Below, one piece after another: positions 34,216 through 47,126 of a stretch of 64,000 nucleotides of DNA. Position 1 is the stretch's first letter. Each line of letters begins with the position of its first letter. The DNA lies in contig NC_052496.1 of the NCBI RefSeq assembly GCF_009730915.1, positions 667,875-731,874 on the forward strand, in the 5' to 3' direction. The DNA comes from Dioscorea cayenensis subsp. rotundata. Lineage: Eukaryota > Streptophyta > Magnoliopsida > Dioscoreales > Dioscoreaceae. The position numbers were made by a program, and so were the translations under genes. The notes beneath the pieces were generated by a model that worked only from the letters and a program-made list of their open reading frames with translations, had not been told where the DNA came from and made no database searches.

Positions 34216-34637
34216 ATAATATTGTTTTGATTGCATGAATGTTATCTCACTCATGTTCTATATATATATATATATATATATGTGCTTGTTGGTTGTAGAG
34301 TTTTATATAACTCTTTCTTCTTGTACCAGCCAAAGATGCCAACTTTGTTGTATATATGATTTATTTGTCTATTTTTATTTTTATTTTTAAATAAATAAAT
34401 CACTTGGAGTTTCTTAGAAAAGATGAGTACAAATTTTTAGAAAAATGTTCAAAATAACAAAATTTGGATGCATCATAGCCACAAGAGGAGATTAGGCATC
34501 CTTACAAAAGATGAAGAAGGATCAAGGAAAAGAAGAAAAAAAAGTGGTGTTAATCAAACCACGGTGCATGCTTTAAGAAGATGACATTTATAATTAAAAA
34601 GCCATCAAACCGTGTTTGCTGATCTGTTAGACTAGGT

Positions 34638-34717
34638 TTTCAAATATTGTTAGCTGATATATGTGATTTATATTGTGTTTCAAATATTGTTAGCTGATAT
34701 ATGTGATTTATATTGTG
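34638..34717. repeat. Perfect 40-bp tandem duplication
   Basis: The unit starting tttcaaatattgttagctg occupies 34638-34677 and 34678-34717 without difference. Confidence 0.9.
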
Positions 34718-34774
34718 TGTATTATATATAAAACTATTGAATAAATATAATATATTAATAAAATATATCAAAAT

Positions 34775-34808
34775 GTATTGTCATGTTAAAATTTTAACAT
34801 GACAATAC
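34775..34808. repeat. 34-bp perfect palindrome
   Basis: gtattgtcatgttaaaa is followed directly by its exact reverse complement, with no spacer. It could extrude as a cruciform or be the remnant of a small inverted-repeat element. Confidence 0.9.
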
Positions 34809-35753
34809 TTATTCCTATAAATCTTATACTGTGACAATTATGTTCTCAAACATGTAAGTTGAGTTGAGCCGTGTATTATAAATTGATTGGTAGATAATTT
34901 TTTTCTTACCTTTTGAATTATTTTCTTCTTCTATAGAAGTAAGTACCTTAATAAATATATATTTTTTCTTTTCAGAGTATATCCATCTATACAATCACTC
35001 TCTTAAAAGTCATAATTAACAGCAAGTTTTTATTGACTATTCTCGCTAGCAAGCAGTAATTCCAACTATTTTGGATCAATTATATGAATCTTTTCTGAAA
35101 TTCTAAATAAAATTTAAATTTTATTAAACCCTTAAAAATGTTTATAAAAAATAAGTTTATGATTAGAAGTTAGTTTGTAAGGACACCAAATACAAGAAAA
35201 ACTTGCAAATTTATTTATTACTCAAAGACTTTGAGCTGATTTTGAGAAACTCCAGCCAATCAAGTTAATTTCTAAACATTTAATGCAGATTATGAACAAT
35301 GTTCATGAATGCATCAGAGAGCAGCAGTCCCAGTCTCACTAGAAGGCCAATGAACAATCTGGAATTCACTATTACCACTAATTAACTAGGACCACTAATT
35401 AATTCATTTGATTATCTAACTTGGCACGCTAATTAATACCACGTACAACTCCTTTTTCCTTCAGTCATTAGTACATTCTCAAGTGTCATTGTCAGTGAGT
35501 TCAATCAATCTTTAATTGTGTGTTTATATACATATATACAAGTGGCATTCTCAGTGAGTTCAAGGCCATTCATCATCTACTGATGCATAGAGCGTCCACA
35601 AATGACTAATCTAAATAGGAGGGGGAGTGTACTCTTCTATATATTAGCATAGTGCTTATGTTCTCTAATATTTAATTTATATATGATAAATATAATAATA
35701 AGTTTTTACAATAAAAACTAAATAAAACAAACAACCAAATCACTAGTTGGAGG

Positions 35754-35755
<2 letters not shown>

Positions 35756-35810
<55 letters not shown>
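35756..35810. repeat. (TA)n microsatellite, about 55 bp
   Basis: Uninterrupted AT dinucleotides. Other long (TA)n tracts in the window lie at 45264-45306, 57037-57064, 57521-57549 and 57697-57724. Confidence 0.95.
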
Positions 35811-35813
<3 letters not shown>

Positions 35814-37485
35814 AATAAAGAGATTGTTTTTTTAGAGTAATATTTATTGTGGATTATTTCGTGAATGTCATTGATATTTACTATTCTTTTGTTGTTTTCT
35901 TTTGTATTGTTAGCCTGTTGTCACCTCTGTATAAGGCGGTTTTATCTTGTATGTGCAATATTTTGAAATAACTAATAAAGACAATAATTCACACCCCTAG
36001 TGGAGGAGGCAATTTACTCTATTTTTAATTTGTAAGTTTTATAACTGTTTACATCTTAATCATGAAAGTTTATTCACTTTCATCCAAAAAAAAATCACAA
36101 CATTAATAAAAAATATCATTTACAAAACTTTTATTCTATTCCTCACTGATGGTGAGAGGATTTATCTTCTATTTCATATTGTGCCTTTAATTCAATAAAA
36201 TAATGGTTTATCCACATTTATTTAAAAAAAAAACTTAAAAAATTACTCTTTAATTAGAAATAAAAAATAAAAATTATCTGTTTTTTAACTTATTGATTTC
36301 TCAGGGTAAAATACCAGGAGTGTATAAAATGATAGATTTTTTCAATCATGTGTTTTTTTTACATATACAAGTTTAAACTCGAAATTTCTTAATTAAGAAA
36401 CCTAAATCTACATCACTTTAACCAACCTTTAGATTGATAAGTTAATTATCACATTAATATATAACATAAATCTTAATCTATTTAAAATGTGCAAATTAAA
36501 AATATTTAAAAAAGAAAGAAGAACAAAATAAACGTTTTTTGGGTTGGCGAGGTGCTCGTGAGGGAGAAAGGGAAATAAAAGAGACATAGAACGACCAAAC
36601 ATGAGACAATTATTGGTCCACTTCATCTCATTTAAATTTTTTTTTTTGATTAAATAAATAAATGATTCGAATATTTAGAAATAATTAATTGATTAAATAA
36701 ATAAATAAATGCTTCCTTTTTGTTGTTTTGTCTGATGTCTCTCAAACCTCCACGCGACACGGCCCACCATTAAAGTCCAAAACCTAACACAAGTTCACAC
36801 ACATAATTAGATATCACATCATCAAATTCTTATAGAAACAACCTCACAGAATTTTATAATATCAAAATTATTTATTTATTTTTCTTAAATTTAGCAAACA
36901 TATGCATTCCAATATTTATAATATTTTTTTTTAACAAGCACTATTAGATAACAGATAAATCACTTTTGTCATATAATTTTTGAAATAAGGAAACATTATT
37001 CTTTTGACAGATGATCTATACTATGACTAATAAATGATACTAATAAACTATATTTAATCTTAGTATAAAATACGTAAATAATGTTGTAGGAGCAAAGTAA
37101 CAAACTCTCACCTTTTTATTTATATTATAATAAATTACTACTAAACTATTAGTGATTTTTTTTTAAAATAATAAAGTTAGCAAATCACTTATTATGTGTG
37201 AGACAGGATTTGAACATGTACCCTCCTTATAATGTTCCATATAATATCTAAAAGTAAAAACAATATTGCTCCAAGATTTAAAAGAAAATTGGTTTGATTT
37301 TGATTGGCACTATGATTCTATGAAGAATGCAATCATAAAATTATTTTCATTTTTTAGTGGGGGTTGTATATAATTATTAAGTTTTATAAGGGTGTATCTA
37401 TAAAAAAAAATCCTATTCATGTTCCTTGCTTGCCTTGCCACCATTGACTACGATATGAAAAGAGCGTGACCTCCGCTGCCAAGCT

Positions 37486-37557
37486 ATGAGCTCTGATCAT
37501 CGATTAGCATCGCCATGGAGGTCACCATCACCATGGAGGAGGAGATGCTCTCTCTAG
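37486..37557 (+). promoter_or_regulatory. Overlapping upstream ORF on the CHUP1-like leader
   Basis: An ATG at 37486 opens a 23-codon frame (stop 37555-37557) that overlaps the main start (37515) in another frame. A 4-codon uORF also sits at 37455-37469. If the transcript starts upstream of these, they should lower translation of the main frame. The leader start is not known. Confidence 0.4.
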
Positions 37558-39798
37558 GGTTCCCTTCTTCTTCTTCTTCTTCTTCTCTTTCTTCTTCTTC
37601 AAGTGTTCATAGGAGTGCAGGGATGGAGGTTTTGTTGGCGAGAGGCAAGAGGGACATGCAACCATTGATTCTCAAATTGGGATTAGGTTTGGCGCTGACC
37701 GTCGCCGGATTCCTATTCACTCAGCTCAGACCTCGTCGCCGTTGTCCTCGAAGACCTTCATCTCCAGGTATGCATCACTATTGAATTATCACTCCTCGAA
37801 TTCCTCTTTGTGTGATTGGTTTTGATCCTTGATCGATGGATTTGATAGGTGGTGTTGGTGGGTTGAAGGATGAGATCTTTGCATCCAATAGTGTAAGGAA
37901 TCAATCCCCTTTTGAGTTCGGGTTGTTGATTTATCAAAGTTTCATGCTGAATTTTTGATGATTTTGTTCCTTTGATTTTTCTAGGGCGAAGAACAAGTGA
38001 AGATGCTCAAGTGTGCAGCCATGGAGACTGGTGTTACTACTACAGTGGTTAGTCTAATTCCAGAAGACAAGAAGAGTTGTGAGGATGATGAAGGATTTCT
38101 CTTGCCTGAATTCAATGAGCTTGTGACAGAGGAATTTGAGACTCAGAAAGAGGATTACTCTGGAATTAGCCCTGTTAATCCAACATTGAAGAGTTTGGAG
38201 AGTGAAGAGTATATTGCTTTGAAGCAAGAAATTGATGATCTTAAGAACTTGGTGAATGCTTACAAAGAAAGGGAAAGGGATCTTGAGACTCAGTTGATTG
38301 AGTACTATGGATTGAAGGAACAGAATGCTGTCATTGGAGAGCTTGAAAACCGGCTGAAGATAAGCACTGTTGAGGCTCAGTTATTGTCTCTTAAGATTGA
38401 ATCTTTGCAGGATGAGAAGAAGAACCTCCGGGAGGAGTTATCGGATTATTCGATAGTGATGAATGAGCTCAAGGCGGCCGAGGCTAAGATTAACTTGTTG
38501 GAAAAGAAGCTGAGATTAGATGGAGAGGTGGCTAAGGAGAAGATTGCTGAACTTCTTAGAAGGGTTACCATGCTTCAAGAGAAAGAGCTCAAGGATGGGG
38601 GAAAGGATCCAGAGATTGAGAAGAGATTGAAGGATTTAGAAGATGAAGTAGCTGATCTAAAAAGAGTGAATTCAATGCTGGCTCAGGAGAATTCTGACTT
38701 GGTGAAGAGATTGGAGTCCTCACAAATGGTTCAATCTTCCAGTCAAGATAGTCTAGTTGTGAGTTCTTTGCACTTTCATTGCTAACCAGTTGAACTTATC
38801 TTGATTATTTGAGTGATTTCTACTGAGGTTCATGACTAAAAGTAGTATTGCCTATATACCTTGTGACTTTTCTTGTTTATCATATAATTCAATACATTTG
38901 ACTTCAGGAATTGAATGAGAAATTGAAGAACGAAATTGAGCAGCTCCAAACAGATCGCTGCGCCGATGTAGAGGAACTGGTGTACCTAAAATGGATAAAT
39001 GCATGCCTGCGGTATGAGATGAGAAATTTTCAACCCTCGCCGGGGAGAACGGTAGCAAGGGATCTGAGCAAGTGTTTGAGTCCAAAGTCAGAAGAGAAAG
39101 CCAAACAACTTATACTCGAATATGGAAATGGACATGACACTAACATGAGCCTCTTAGACTTTGATTCAGATTGCTGTTCATCATCACAAACATCCACTGG
39201 TGAATGTGATGATGCTTCTTCGATGGATATCTCCCCAACAACAAAAACTAGACATCCGAGCAAATCGAAGCTTTTCAGCAAGCTGAAGAAGCTGGTGTTA
39301 GGTAATGATAGCCCTGAGAACAAGGTTGCTTCAGCGGATAGATCTGCTGCAAGCTGTAACAATTCTGAGAGAAGAGGTTCCATTTCAATTTGCTCGTTAG
39401 AGGACTTGTTTAGAAGAGACTCATATGATAGTATATCTTCATGTATCACTGCAGAACATTCAGATGGCAGTCAATTAACATGGAAGGAATCACATGCAGA
39501 TGAAAAACATCAGAAACATGCAGTTAGGGCCTCTATGGATATATCTAATTCAAGGAGACTTGATTTTGAAAGACTTAAAGAACGCTGTAAGAGTGATGTC
39601 GGAACATCTCATTTCTTCAACCGAAAGACATTCGGGGACTATAATTCAATTGATTCATATAGAACTGACCACCAACCCGGTGATGAAGAGAATGAAATTC
39701 CTGAGAAGACTAAGCTGAAGAAATTAGCTAAAGCCTTGAAGAGTCCCTATGGAAAATCTAAGTCAAGTAGGAGAACAGCATCTCTCAGTATTATATGA
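37515..39798 (+). CDS. CHUP1-like coiled-coil actin-binding family protein
   Basis: Four exons: 37515-37767, 37849-37892, 37985-38758 and 38908-39798; 653 aa. The N-terminus has a poly-Ser run (from a TTC repeat) and then a hydrophobic segment, LILKLGLGLALTVAGFLF, at about 52-69. It is followed by an Arg-rich stop (RPRRRCPRR), suggesting a membrane anchor as in CHUP1. Long Glu/Lys/Leu-rich coiled coils run from about 160 to 370. The block VEELVYLKWINACLRYEMRN, then GRTVARDLSK and LSPKSEEKAKQLILEY, is the signature of the CHUP1/IPGA1/AR791 family. The proline-rich and the large C-terminal conserved region of true CHUP1 are absent, so this is more like the shorter AR791 type. Family role: linking membranes, such as the chloroplast envelope, to actin. 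The start at 37515 is preceded by two short upstream ATGs; in-frame Met7 or Met36 are alternative starts. Confidence 0.82.
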
Positions 39799-40599
39799 TA
39801 GTCTATACCTTTTACTAGGAACCATGTTGCTTATATCAGTGATACTTACTTACATAGGCCTTATATATATGTACATAGTTGGTCAGAGTATGATAGAGGT
39901 GACTAGTTGGATGTATACTCAGATAGCATGACAAGCAATTGTGAACAGTGTGTCCCATAATGCAACTTGAAAGAACTTTATATGGCTTGATAGATTTATG
40001 GATTGCTCTGTATGTGATAGTAAATTTGCTATAAATTGCACTCAAAATTGAAAATATAGGAAATACAGACACATTTACTATATAAATTTATTTATTTTAA
40101 AAAAAATACTAAATGAACCAAGTCTGCTTGTAAACTAAACCAAGTCTTTATTCATTGATTCAAGGATCAGAAAATAAAGATTAAATCATTATAATATGGA
40201 ACTTTTGTCCAAATGGAAAACATGCTATCAATCTAAATACAAGATAAACCTGACACCTTGTTTTGCCTACCTTCCCTTGTTCATCTTCTTGCACCGTAAA
40301 ATGCATATACTGCTGAAACTGCCTCTGAGTAAATGCAAGATAGATGGTCCTCCACTTGATAAAACTATTCCATTTCAGTGAATAACCGTTGACATCTGAA
40401 ATAGTATAGCAAAAAAACAAAAAAAAAACTAATTTTTCGCCTTCCATTGGCATATCAGTTCTTTCACAAATCTTATTAGTATATATTCAGAACCAATTAT
40501 AGCACATACATCCCCATGTCAGCATTTGAATATGAAATTATTCAGACCACAAAGGAGATTGTCATCAGAGATCATTGGACAAAGTTTTCACAAGGGTTC
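39799..40599. other. Convergent 3' UTRs of the CHUP1-like and FUS3-like genes
   Basis: 801 bp between the two stop codons. No gene or RNA recognised. Several A-rich and T-rich tracts (near 40090-40110 and 40410-40432) are suitable for 3' ends of either gene. Confidence 0.5.
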
Positions 40600-43500
40600 C
40601 TATTCATCCTGATAACCCATAGAGAAGTCTGACAAGAATGCACAATTTAAGTCATATCCCGGGTATACTCCATCTGAGCATGGCTGAAACAGTTCTGAGT
40701 ACCGCACTGTTGGAGCAGGGATCTCAGGCACAATGGTATCAAAAACTCCATCATAATCAGCGTTGGCAGATGGTTCTTGATGGATTTCCTTCTTCGCTCG
40801 AATAACCTTGATCTCAAAACACAAACAAGTCAATCAACAAGAAATGATAATTTAACGCTTCTGGGTAAATATTATAGGAAATCAACAAAAGCTTTTGAAG
40901 GCCGGGGAGTACAAAGCCATCCTTCTCTTCATTTTTGTATATCATGATAACATCACCCGGCTGAAGACCATGTTTCTTGATAAAGTCCCCTGATATATTA
41001 TGCACGGATTAGCTCACAATGGACAGATGGAAGGCGTCCATGCCTAAAAGTCAAGAATGATTGATAAGAGCTTACCTGCATTCTCCAGTATGTACATTCT
41101 GCTTTTGTTGTTTGGCCAAAACCTACAGGAGGCAAGAACCAAAAAACAAATTTAAACTGCAAGAAGAACTGCAAAATAATAATAATAATTAAAAAAAAAA
41201 AACACTGAACGCTAGAGATAATTTTAGTAATGATCTAATTTAGGGACTAGCATAATATAATACAAACACATGAGGAAACGTTCTAATATATTCATCATCC
41301 CCACTTAAACTCAAAGTATGGTAGCCATAGCGAGTATAAGTAGGATATGGTAAAGTAACAACAGACAACTATATTAAGCAGCCATGTAATATAGGGACTA
41401 GCCTAATATAATACAAACACATAAGGTAGCATCCTCATATATCTAACAATTTTAATTAAGAGGAAGTATGTTGCACCATAACTGCTTCAGTATTTCTGCA
41501 GTTCCACCAAATATAAAGAAGATATCAAATGAAAATAAGACATCATCCTCTCGTAATAACAAGGTCCTATTCTAAATTCTCTTCAATAAAAAGGTCATAA
41601 AAAGCATAAACTGATGGATTAAACCTGTATTTGAAAGCCCAGACTTGTTTGGTATGAATATCTTCCATCATCAATGAGATGCCTCCCCTCGCAACAAGTG
41701 ATGGGAGGCGAGTTTCAGCTTCTCTCTGGGGCAGAATTTCTTATGATTAAGAATAGTAACGGAATGCATATTTTGTTAGGTGATATTCAAGAAATTATAG
41801 TACTTTAACCATATGAAGCGATATATTTATGGGTGTCAACAAACTGCAGACCTTCGGGAGCACAATCCTTCCCAGTGAACCAACATCGCTATTTTTAAGT
41901 TCCTTTTGCAGGACAAATCTCAATCCGTCCACATTTTGCTACAAGAAATATTTGCAATAATTAACCAAATAACACAGTAAGACCAACATCTTTGAATATT
42001 TCATGCAGTTAAATGTTATGTCAGAAACAGTTCCCACTCTGTTCATATCAAGAATTGAATCCTGCCAGAAGGGTAAGCCGTAAGCAGATTCTTAGGCTAA
42101 TGAATGAAAGCATTGAGCTCTTTATTGCCATTACTAAATAAAAACAAACATCAATATATTGAACCAAAAAATTCAAGACTATTTCAATGAAACCTAAGCA
42201 TCTGTATTTGCATAACCGCATTTGTTTATGTGCATCCCATTATTTCCATGGTTTTTCAAATTCAATGACAAAGTTCCTGACCTTGTAGATTCTAAAATCA
42301 AGGGCATAACTTGAAGTAACCAACTATTGTACTGTATTATAAATAAATAAATAGGAGTTTAACTATCCTCCCAAGGTTAGCAATGTCAATGTATCATATC
42401 AAAGACTTAGGCCTATGATGGCGGACTGTTTTTCTTTATTTTAAATGATAGATGATAAATGCAAAAATATATCTTAGAATGATTTTTCTCTCAGATTTTT
42501 CAGAGAAAAGCTGCCATTAATAGGTCCTAAGCACTCATGAAATCTTCAATGCGTCCATTTCTATATGTATACGTGATGAGTTCTCCTGAAAGGCTTTTCT
42601 GTTTTCCGTAGAGTTGTGACAGCAATAGCAAGATGAATAAAAGTTCAAAGTATTGCAGGTACACCCTCAAATTATATAAACAAGGTGAGAATTAAAATCT
42701 GTGTTTTGTGTGTGGATATAAGTTTTTGAGTGACTATATTGAATTCTCCTAATATCATATACTAAAGCCATCTTTCTTCACCCTCTTCACCGCATGATAA
42801 TGCAAGCAAACACATTTTTCCTACTTCAACCACACAGTAATTCTTAGTTGTGTGAAAGATGACTCATACATAGGAGATCATTCAAAATGCAAACTCATAC
42901 ATTTAACTTCACATCTTAAAACCAGCAGATTCAATTTCGCATTTTTGTTAAACCTCTAATACTTTTTACATTTAGTGCAGTCCATTTTGAGAGATTTTAA
43001 TTGGATAAGAAAAGGACTCTGAACTTGTATGCATTTTGCTCTAAAGCTGTTTGTCACAGAGTAAAGTAGATCAAGTATTGGTTAGATCTTAGCTTTGAAA
43101 CTATTAATAAAACGGTGAAAAACAACCAGTAGCATCCATTCATGCTTGAATCCTTCCTGGTCATAGTTCTCTCCCTTTCACTATCCCTCTTATCTATCTA
43201 ACAAAGACCATGAAAGAAAACAGTAAAAAAAACAGTGGAAGAGCTCATTGGAAAGGCCAAGAGTTCTCTTCTGGCCTAGCAATCTTGAAACACCAAGAAC
43301 TAAATGAAGAATAACTAATAGAGTGAGAATCCTTCTTCTCATCATTCATTGAAAATAAAAGACGAAACAACACCCGGGAGGAGCTTTACATAGTACAACT
43401 AACTAAAGGGCGGGAGTTGGCATTACAACTAAATAAAAGATTGGCTATACAACTGTGCAGCAGAGAGCAAATAAAAGAAGTGGAAATTGAGATTACAACT

Positions 43501-44561
43501 GAGAGAGCAAACAAAACAAGATAACAAAGATAAAACTGCTGGAGGTCCAGGAGATGGGAGGTAGTCACCAAATGTGCTCCACACTACACAATAGCCAAAT
43601 GTTTATTGTTATTCCTCAACAAAAAAATCATTTTAATCCTGAATTATATAAAAAAAATCTACTTTTGCTTCTTATAAACTAAACAGATCTATTCATCTTT
43701 GTACTCTCCTACCACCTCAACTGAGTCAAAAACTACAAAAACTTTGTCAAAAAGAATTTCCACTATGCCTTTATAACAATAAGATTGTTTTCTTCATATC
43801 CTTAAATCCCCATTCACTTATCAAAATATATACAAATTTATTTCTTAAGATTGATTTTAAAATAAGCAAATTGTTTAAAAAGTTAAAAAAAGTTTTGAAA
43901 AAATAAAAGTTAAAAAGTTGCGCATTTAAATCAACATAAAAAAAAAAAAGAGTTTTGAGCAATTAAAAACCTGATTTTTAGTCATTTAATGCATCAAAAT
44001 ATAATTTTAATAAGTGAATGTGACTCAAGTGCAAACAAAAATAATCCGAGCACGGTATATATACCTGCAGCCACGTGTTGTAAAGAGGATCAAAGTGAAG
44101 CTTTCTTAAAAAGTACACCCAAAAAAAAATCAATAAACCGACTAACTAAATATTATTTATTAATATTACCAAATTTTAAAAATAATTAAAAATAACATTT
44201 TTATAAAAATAAGAATAATATTTATTTCCAATTAATTTTGTTAGTGCAGCGTTTTTAAAAAATTACACTACACCAGAACAAAAATTCATGAATATTTTGA
44301 GGGCTAATTGTGGATTTTTACTAACAAATAAACAATAATAGTAATAATAATAATAATAATAATAGAAAAGGAAAAAAGGAAAAAGGAATTTGTGAAGAAG
44401 AAGAAGAAGAGGAGGCGGAGTCTTACAAAAGGATCAGTGCGATCGGCGGCCATCGCCGACGCATTCGCACGTTTCGCATCAGCAATCTTGATGCGGTGGA
44501 GGAACTGGCGCTCATTGATGTCCATCTCGGAGCTCTCAGCGCTTGGTCTCATCGCATCCAT
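40600..44561 (-). CDS. FUS3: B3-domain transcription factor, FUS3-like
   Basis: Six exons on the minus strand: 44561-44427, 41938-41852, 41725-41625, 41122-41076, 40989-40913 and 40806-40600; 217 aa. The last exon may instead start at 40812, adding two residues (both AGs are usable). The B3 domain spans about residues 51-150: LRFVLQKELKNSDVGSLGRI, VLPKREAETRLPSL, QVWAFKYRFWPNNKSRMYIL, GDFIKKHGLQPGDVIMIYKN. VIRAKKE after the domain resembles the exit of FUS3, and FKYRFW with KELKNSDV argues for FUS3/LEC2 rather than ABI3. The C-terminus (ending MGYQDE) is acidic and aromatic, compatible with an activation domain. FUS3 binds RY (CATGCA) motifs and controls seed maturation. Intron 1 is 2.49 kb, holding most of the gene length. 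At 217 aa it is shorter than Arabidopsis FUS3; a further upstream exon cannot be excluded. Confidence 0.85.
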
Positions 44562-44776
44562 GGCGTCCCACCAGATGGGGAGGATCTGGGGATGAATAGG
44601 GCTTATATAGGGAGAAAGGGGCGGAAAAATCCATGAGGGGAGTGGTGAGAGACGCCATTAATGAAGTGAATTGAGAGAAGATGCTCAGAGAGAGAGAGAG
44701 AGAAATGAGATGGGGTTTGGGAGCTCCAGGTGTTAGAAAAGCTCTGATTGCGGTGCAGTGTGTTATGAAGGCAGTG

Positions 44777-44784
44777 TTTATATA
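44777..44784 (-). promoter_or_regulatory. TATA box, FUS3-like gene
   Basis: TATATAAA on the minus strand, about 216 bp upstream of the ATG. A (GA)n tract on the plus strand (about 44688-44701) would fall in the leader. A second TATATAA at 44604-44610 is only about 45 bp from the ATG and is a less likely alternative. Confidence 0.6.
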
Positions 44785-44799
44785 GACTTCCGTTGTTAG

Positions 44800-45260
44800 C
44801 GCTCTGTGAATCCCAAGGACTAGTTTTTTTCCTTTTTTTTTAAATTTGTCTTTTTTGGAGGACTTAAATGCGAAAAGTTTATGGAGAATTTTTTTTTTTT
44901 ATTTTATTTTTATTTAGGTCTCTTTGCATTAAGAATTATATATTTTCATGATTAGCATTCTGTTTTTTTTAAAAAAAAAATAATAAATTACTTGTATTAA
45001 AAACATAGAGAACAACCATAATTTACTAACATTATATTATATTTGTTTAAAAAAAACAACTGATTTTTGAAGAGTTATTGGCTTTAAACTAATTTGGACA
45101 AAAATTCGAGGAGATTTAAAGAATAAACCTCTTTGGAATCACTTGCTTAAGTTGGACCAATTTCAGTTAATAAGAGGATGTATATTTAATGTTATATGGT
45201 AATTTCGGGCTTTTAAATGGATAAATTTAAAACTAAATAAATAAATAAATGCAATTTAGC

Positions 45261-45308
<48 letters not shown>

Positions 45309-45665
45309 CATTGGCCTCTTGGATTATTGGTACCCCGATCTCTTATGTAAAGTGTTCATTTTGGTGAGAACCGAATGTGGAATATCAAAAACCACACAAT
45401 ATAAGAGTATAAATATTTACTGAACTTGTGGATACATTCCATACATGTATATGACCTTAACTTCATTTAAGGGTGCTTGTGGCCTATTTTGTCATATATA
45501 TATATAATTTATTGTTTTGTTTATACTTAATCCACATATTAGTGAACTCGAGGCCAGTCCAAAGTTTCCAACTCCGAGCCCAACCCACTCACTAGTCCAA
45601 CGAATGCAGGCTGGGTTTAAATTTAGTTTCAGGCCCTGATTTAGCCTATCATAAGTTTAGTTAAA
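44800..45665. other. Upstream flank of FUS3-like gene
   Basis: AT-rich with poly-T/poly-A tracts and a (TA)n run at 45264-45306. No gene recognised. Confidence 0.5.
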
Positions 45666-46318
45666 GGGTGTGTTTGATTTACGCATAGGTACAACACAGC
45701 ACAAATACCAAAGTACAGCACAAACGCTTGTATTGTTCTTTGTTTGATATTTTGTGGACATCACAAAAAATTTTGTATTGTTTTCTGTTTGATTTACATA
45801 AGTACTGTGCTAAAAATTATAAAATTACTACAATACCTTTTGTATAATATTTTGTTATTGTGAGGAAAAAAATTAACAGGACAAAATATTTTAAAATTTC
45901 TTCTCATTTTTTATAGCCATCACTTAATTTTTTATAATTTGTAAAATTATTAGAGTATAATTATATTTTTTTAATTTCTAAAATATAATCATTAGGGTAT
46001 AATTATATATTTTTTTAATTCATAAAAAAATAATTAATTATTTTTTACCAAATATAATTTTTTATTTTCAAAATTTTTTATTGGGTAAAGATTCGGTGTT
46101 GTAATTTTTAATTTTAACTAGGGGCAAAATTGTTTTTTGGTTGTGCTGTATCACACTTAAAAAATTGTACCATGGTTTTGGCGAGACAAAATTTTTAACA
46201 ATTTATGTTGTACTCAACTAATTTCTTGTGTTGTACTTCAATTTATTTACAAAACAAATAGGGGACAAAGGACTTTGTACTGTATTGCCCCTCATTTTTT
46301 TACGCATCAAACGCACCC
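45666..46318. mobile_element. Probable MITE (non-autonomous DNA transposon), 653 bp
   Basis: Terminal inverted repeats: GGGTGTGTTTGAT at 45666-45678 against the reverse complement of ATCAAACGCACCC at 46306-46318, 12 of 13 matching. Subterminal gtacaacac-type motifs appear inverted on both sides. AAA flanks both ends (45663-45665 and 46319-46321), a possible 3-bp target duplication. The interior is AT-rich with no coding capacity. GGG-starting termini and a 3-bp duplication fit a PIF/Harbinger (Tourist-like) MITE, but the superfamily is uncertain. Confidence 0.7.
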
Positions 46319-47126
46319 AAAGTGTTTATATAGTCTGACCAAGTCCCACCATGTACTAACTGTTAATATATAAAGCATGGTAAAAATGCAGCAAACCTTT
46401 TGTTACAACTTGGGATCGTTTATTAAGGACCATTATTCATCATTCTTTTCTGTACATCATCATCATCAATAATGCAAAACACTGACATCAGCTTTATTAC
46501 TTTTTACATGTGGTCCATATGTAATGACTTAAATCCAGTGTTAAATATGACCAGGGAGATGTTAGCATGAATTGCCTGAATCTGTGCTTATGTCTGTTAT
46601 ATAAATCATGCATGCTTGTTTCTGATTGTATATCATATAACATACACAACAATATATAAATTCAACACACTAAATATGAGAAACTCATCAATTTCATTCC
46701 TTTCAATATAACATGGTTCTTACAAGGACCAGACTAAGCAGACAAGTTCAACCCTTATAAACCAATGATACTAAAACCCAATTGAATTTTCAATCATTTG
46801 AAAGCCAAGGGGTTTGCCCCAGTGAGCTCTCAAACTGCTTGAATTTGCAAATGGACTCAAAATATAAGCAGAGTCTCATTTGCTCTATACCACCAATCAA
46901 TACCCATACAATCTTCGCTTGTATAGTCAACAAGCTGTTTCTAATTTAAGAGGCTGTCATACTAAACTAAATATCATTCACCTTCGACCGATCTTGATGT
47001 TGTTGTTTCTGCAACTTCGAGAATCTGCTGAAGGAAAAATAATTGAACACGGAGGGAGTTGTGTATGGCACCAAAAACGGAAATGTTGATCGCCTTCTTT
47101 ACTTATTATAGGGTGACTTAGTGCCA
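46319..47126. other. Spacer between the MITE and beta-galactosidase 3' end
   Basis: No gene recognised. An RY repeat CATGCATG lies at 46608-46615. The part from about 46680 is likely the 3' UTR of the beta-galactosidase gene (minus). Confidence 0.5.

Larger units (their letters stand above)
34216..37484. other. AT-rich intergenic region, MIR156 to CHUP1-like gene
   Basis: No gene recognised. It contains (TA)n runs at 34258-34281 and 35756-35810 (about 27 units), a perfect 40-bp tandem duplication (34638-34717), a 34-bp palindrome (34775-34808) and many homopolymer tracts. The last few hundred bases should be promoter and leader of the gene starting at 37515. Confidence 0.5.

Noticed and set aside
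34638-34717. 40-bp tandem repeat considered as the start of a CRISPR-like or satellite array
   Set aside because: Only two adjacent copies without spacers; it is a local duplication.
46608-46615. CATGCATG as a FUS3 autoregulatory RY site
   Set aside because: It is about 2 kb upstream, beyond the MITE and near the 3' end of another gene. A single 8-mer is not enough.
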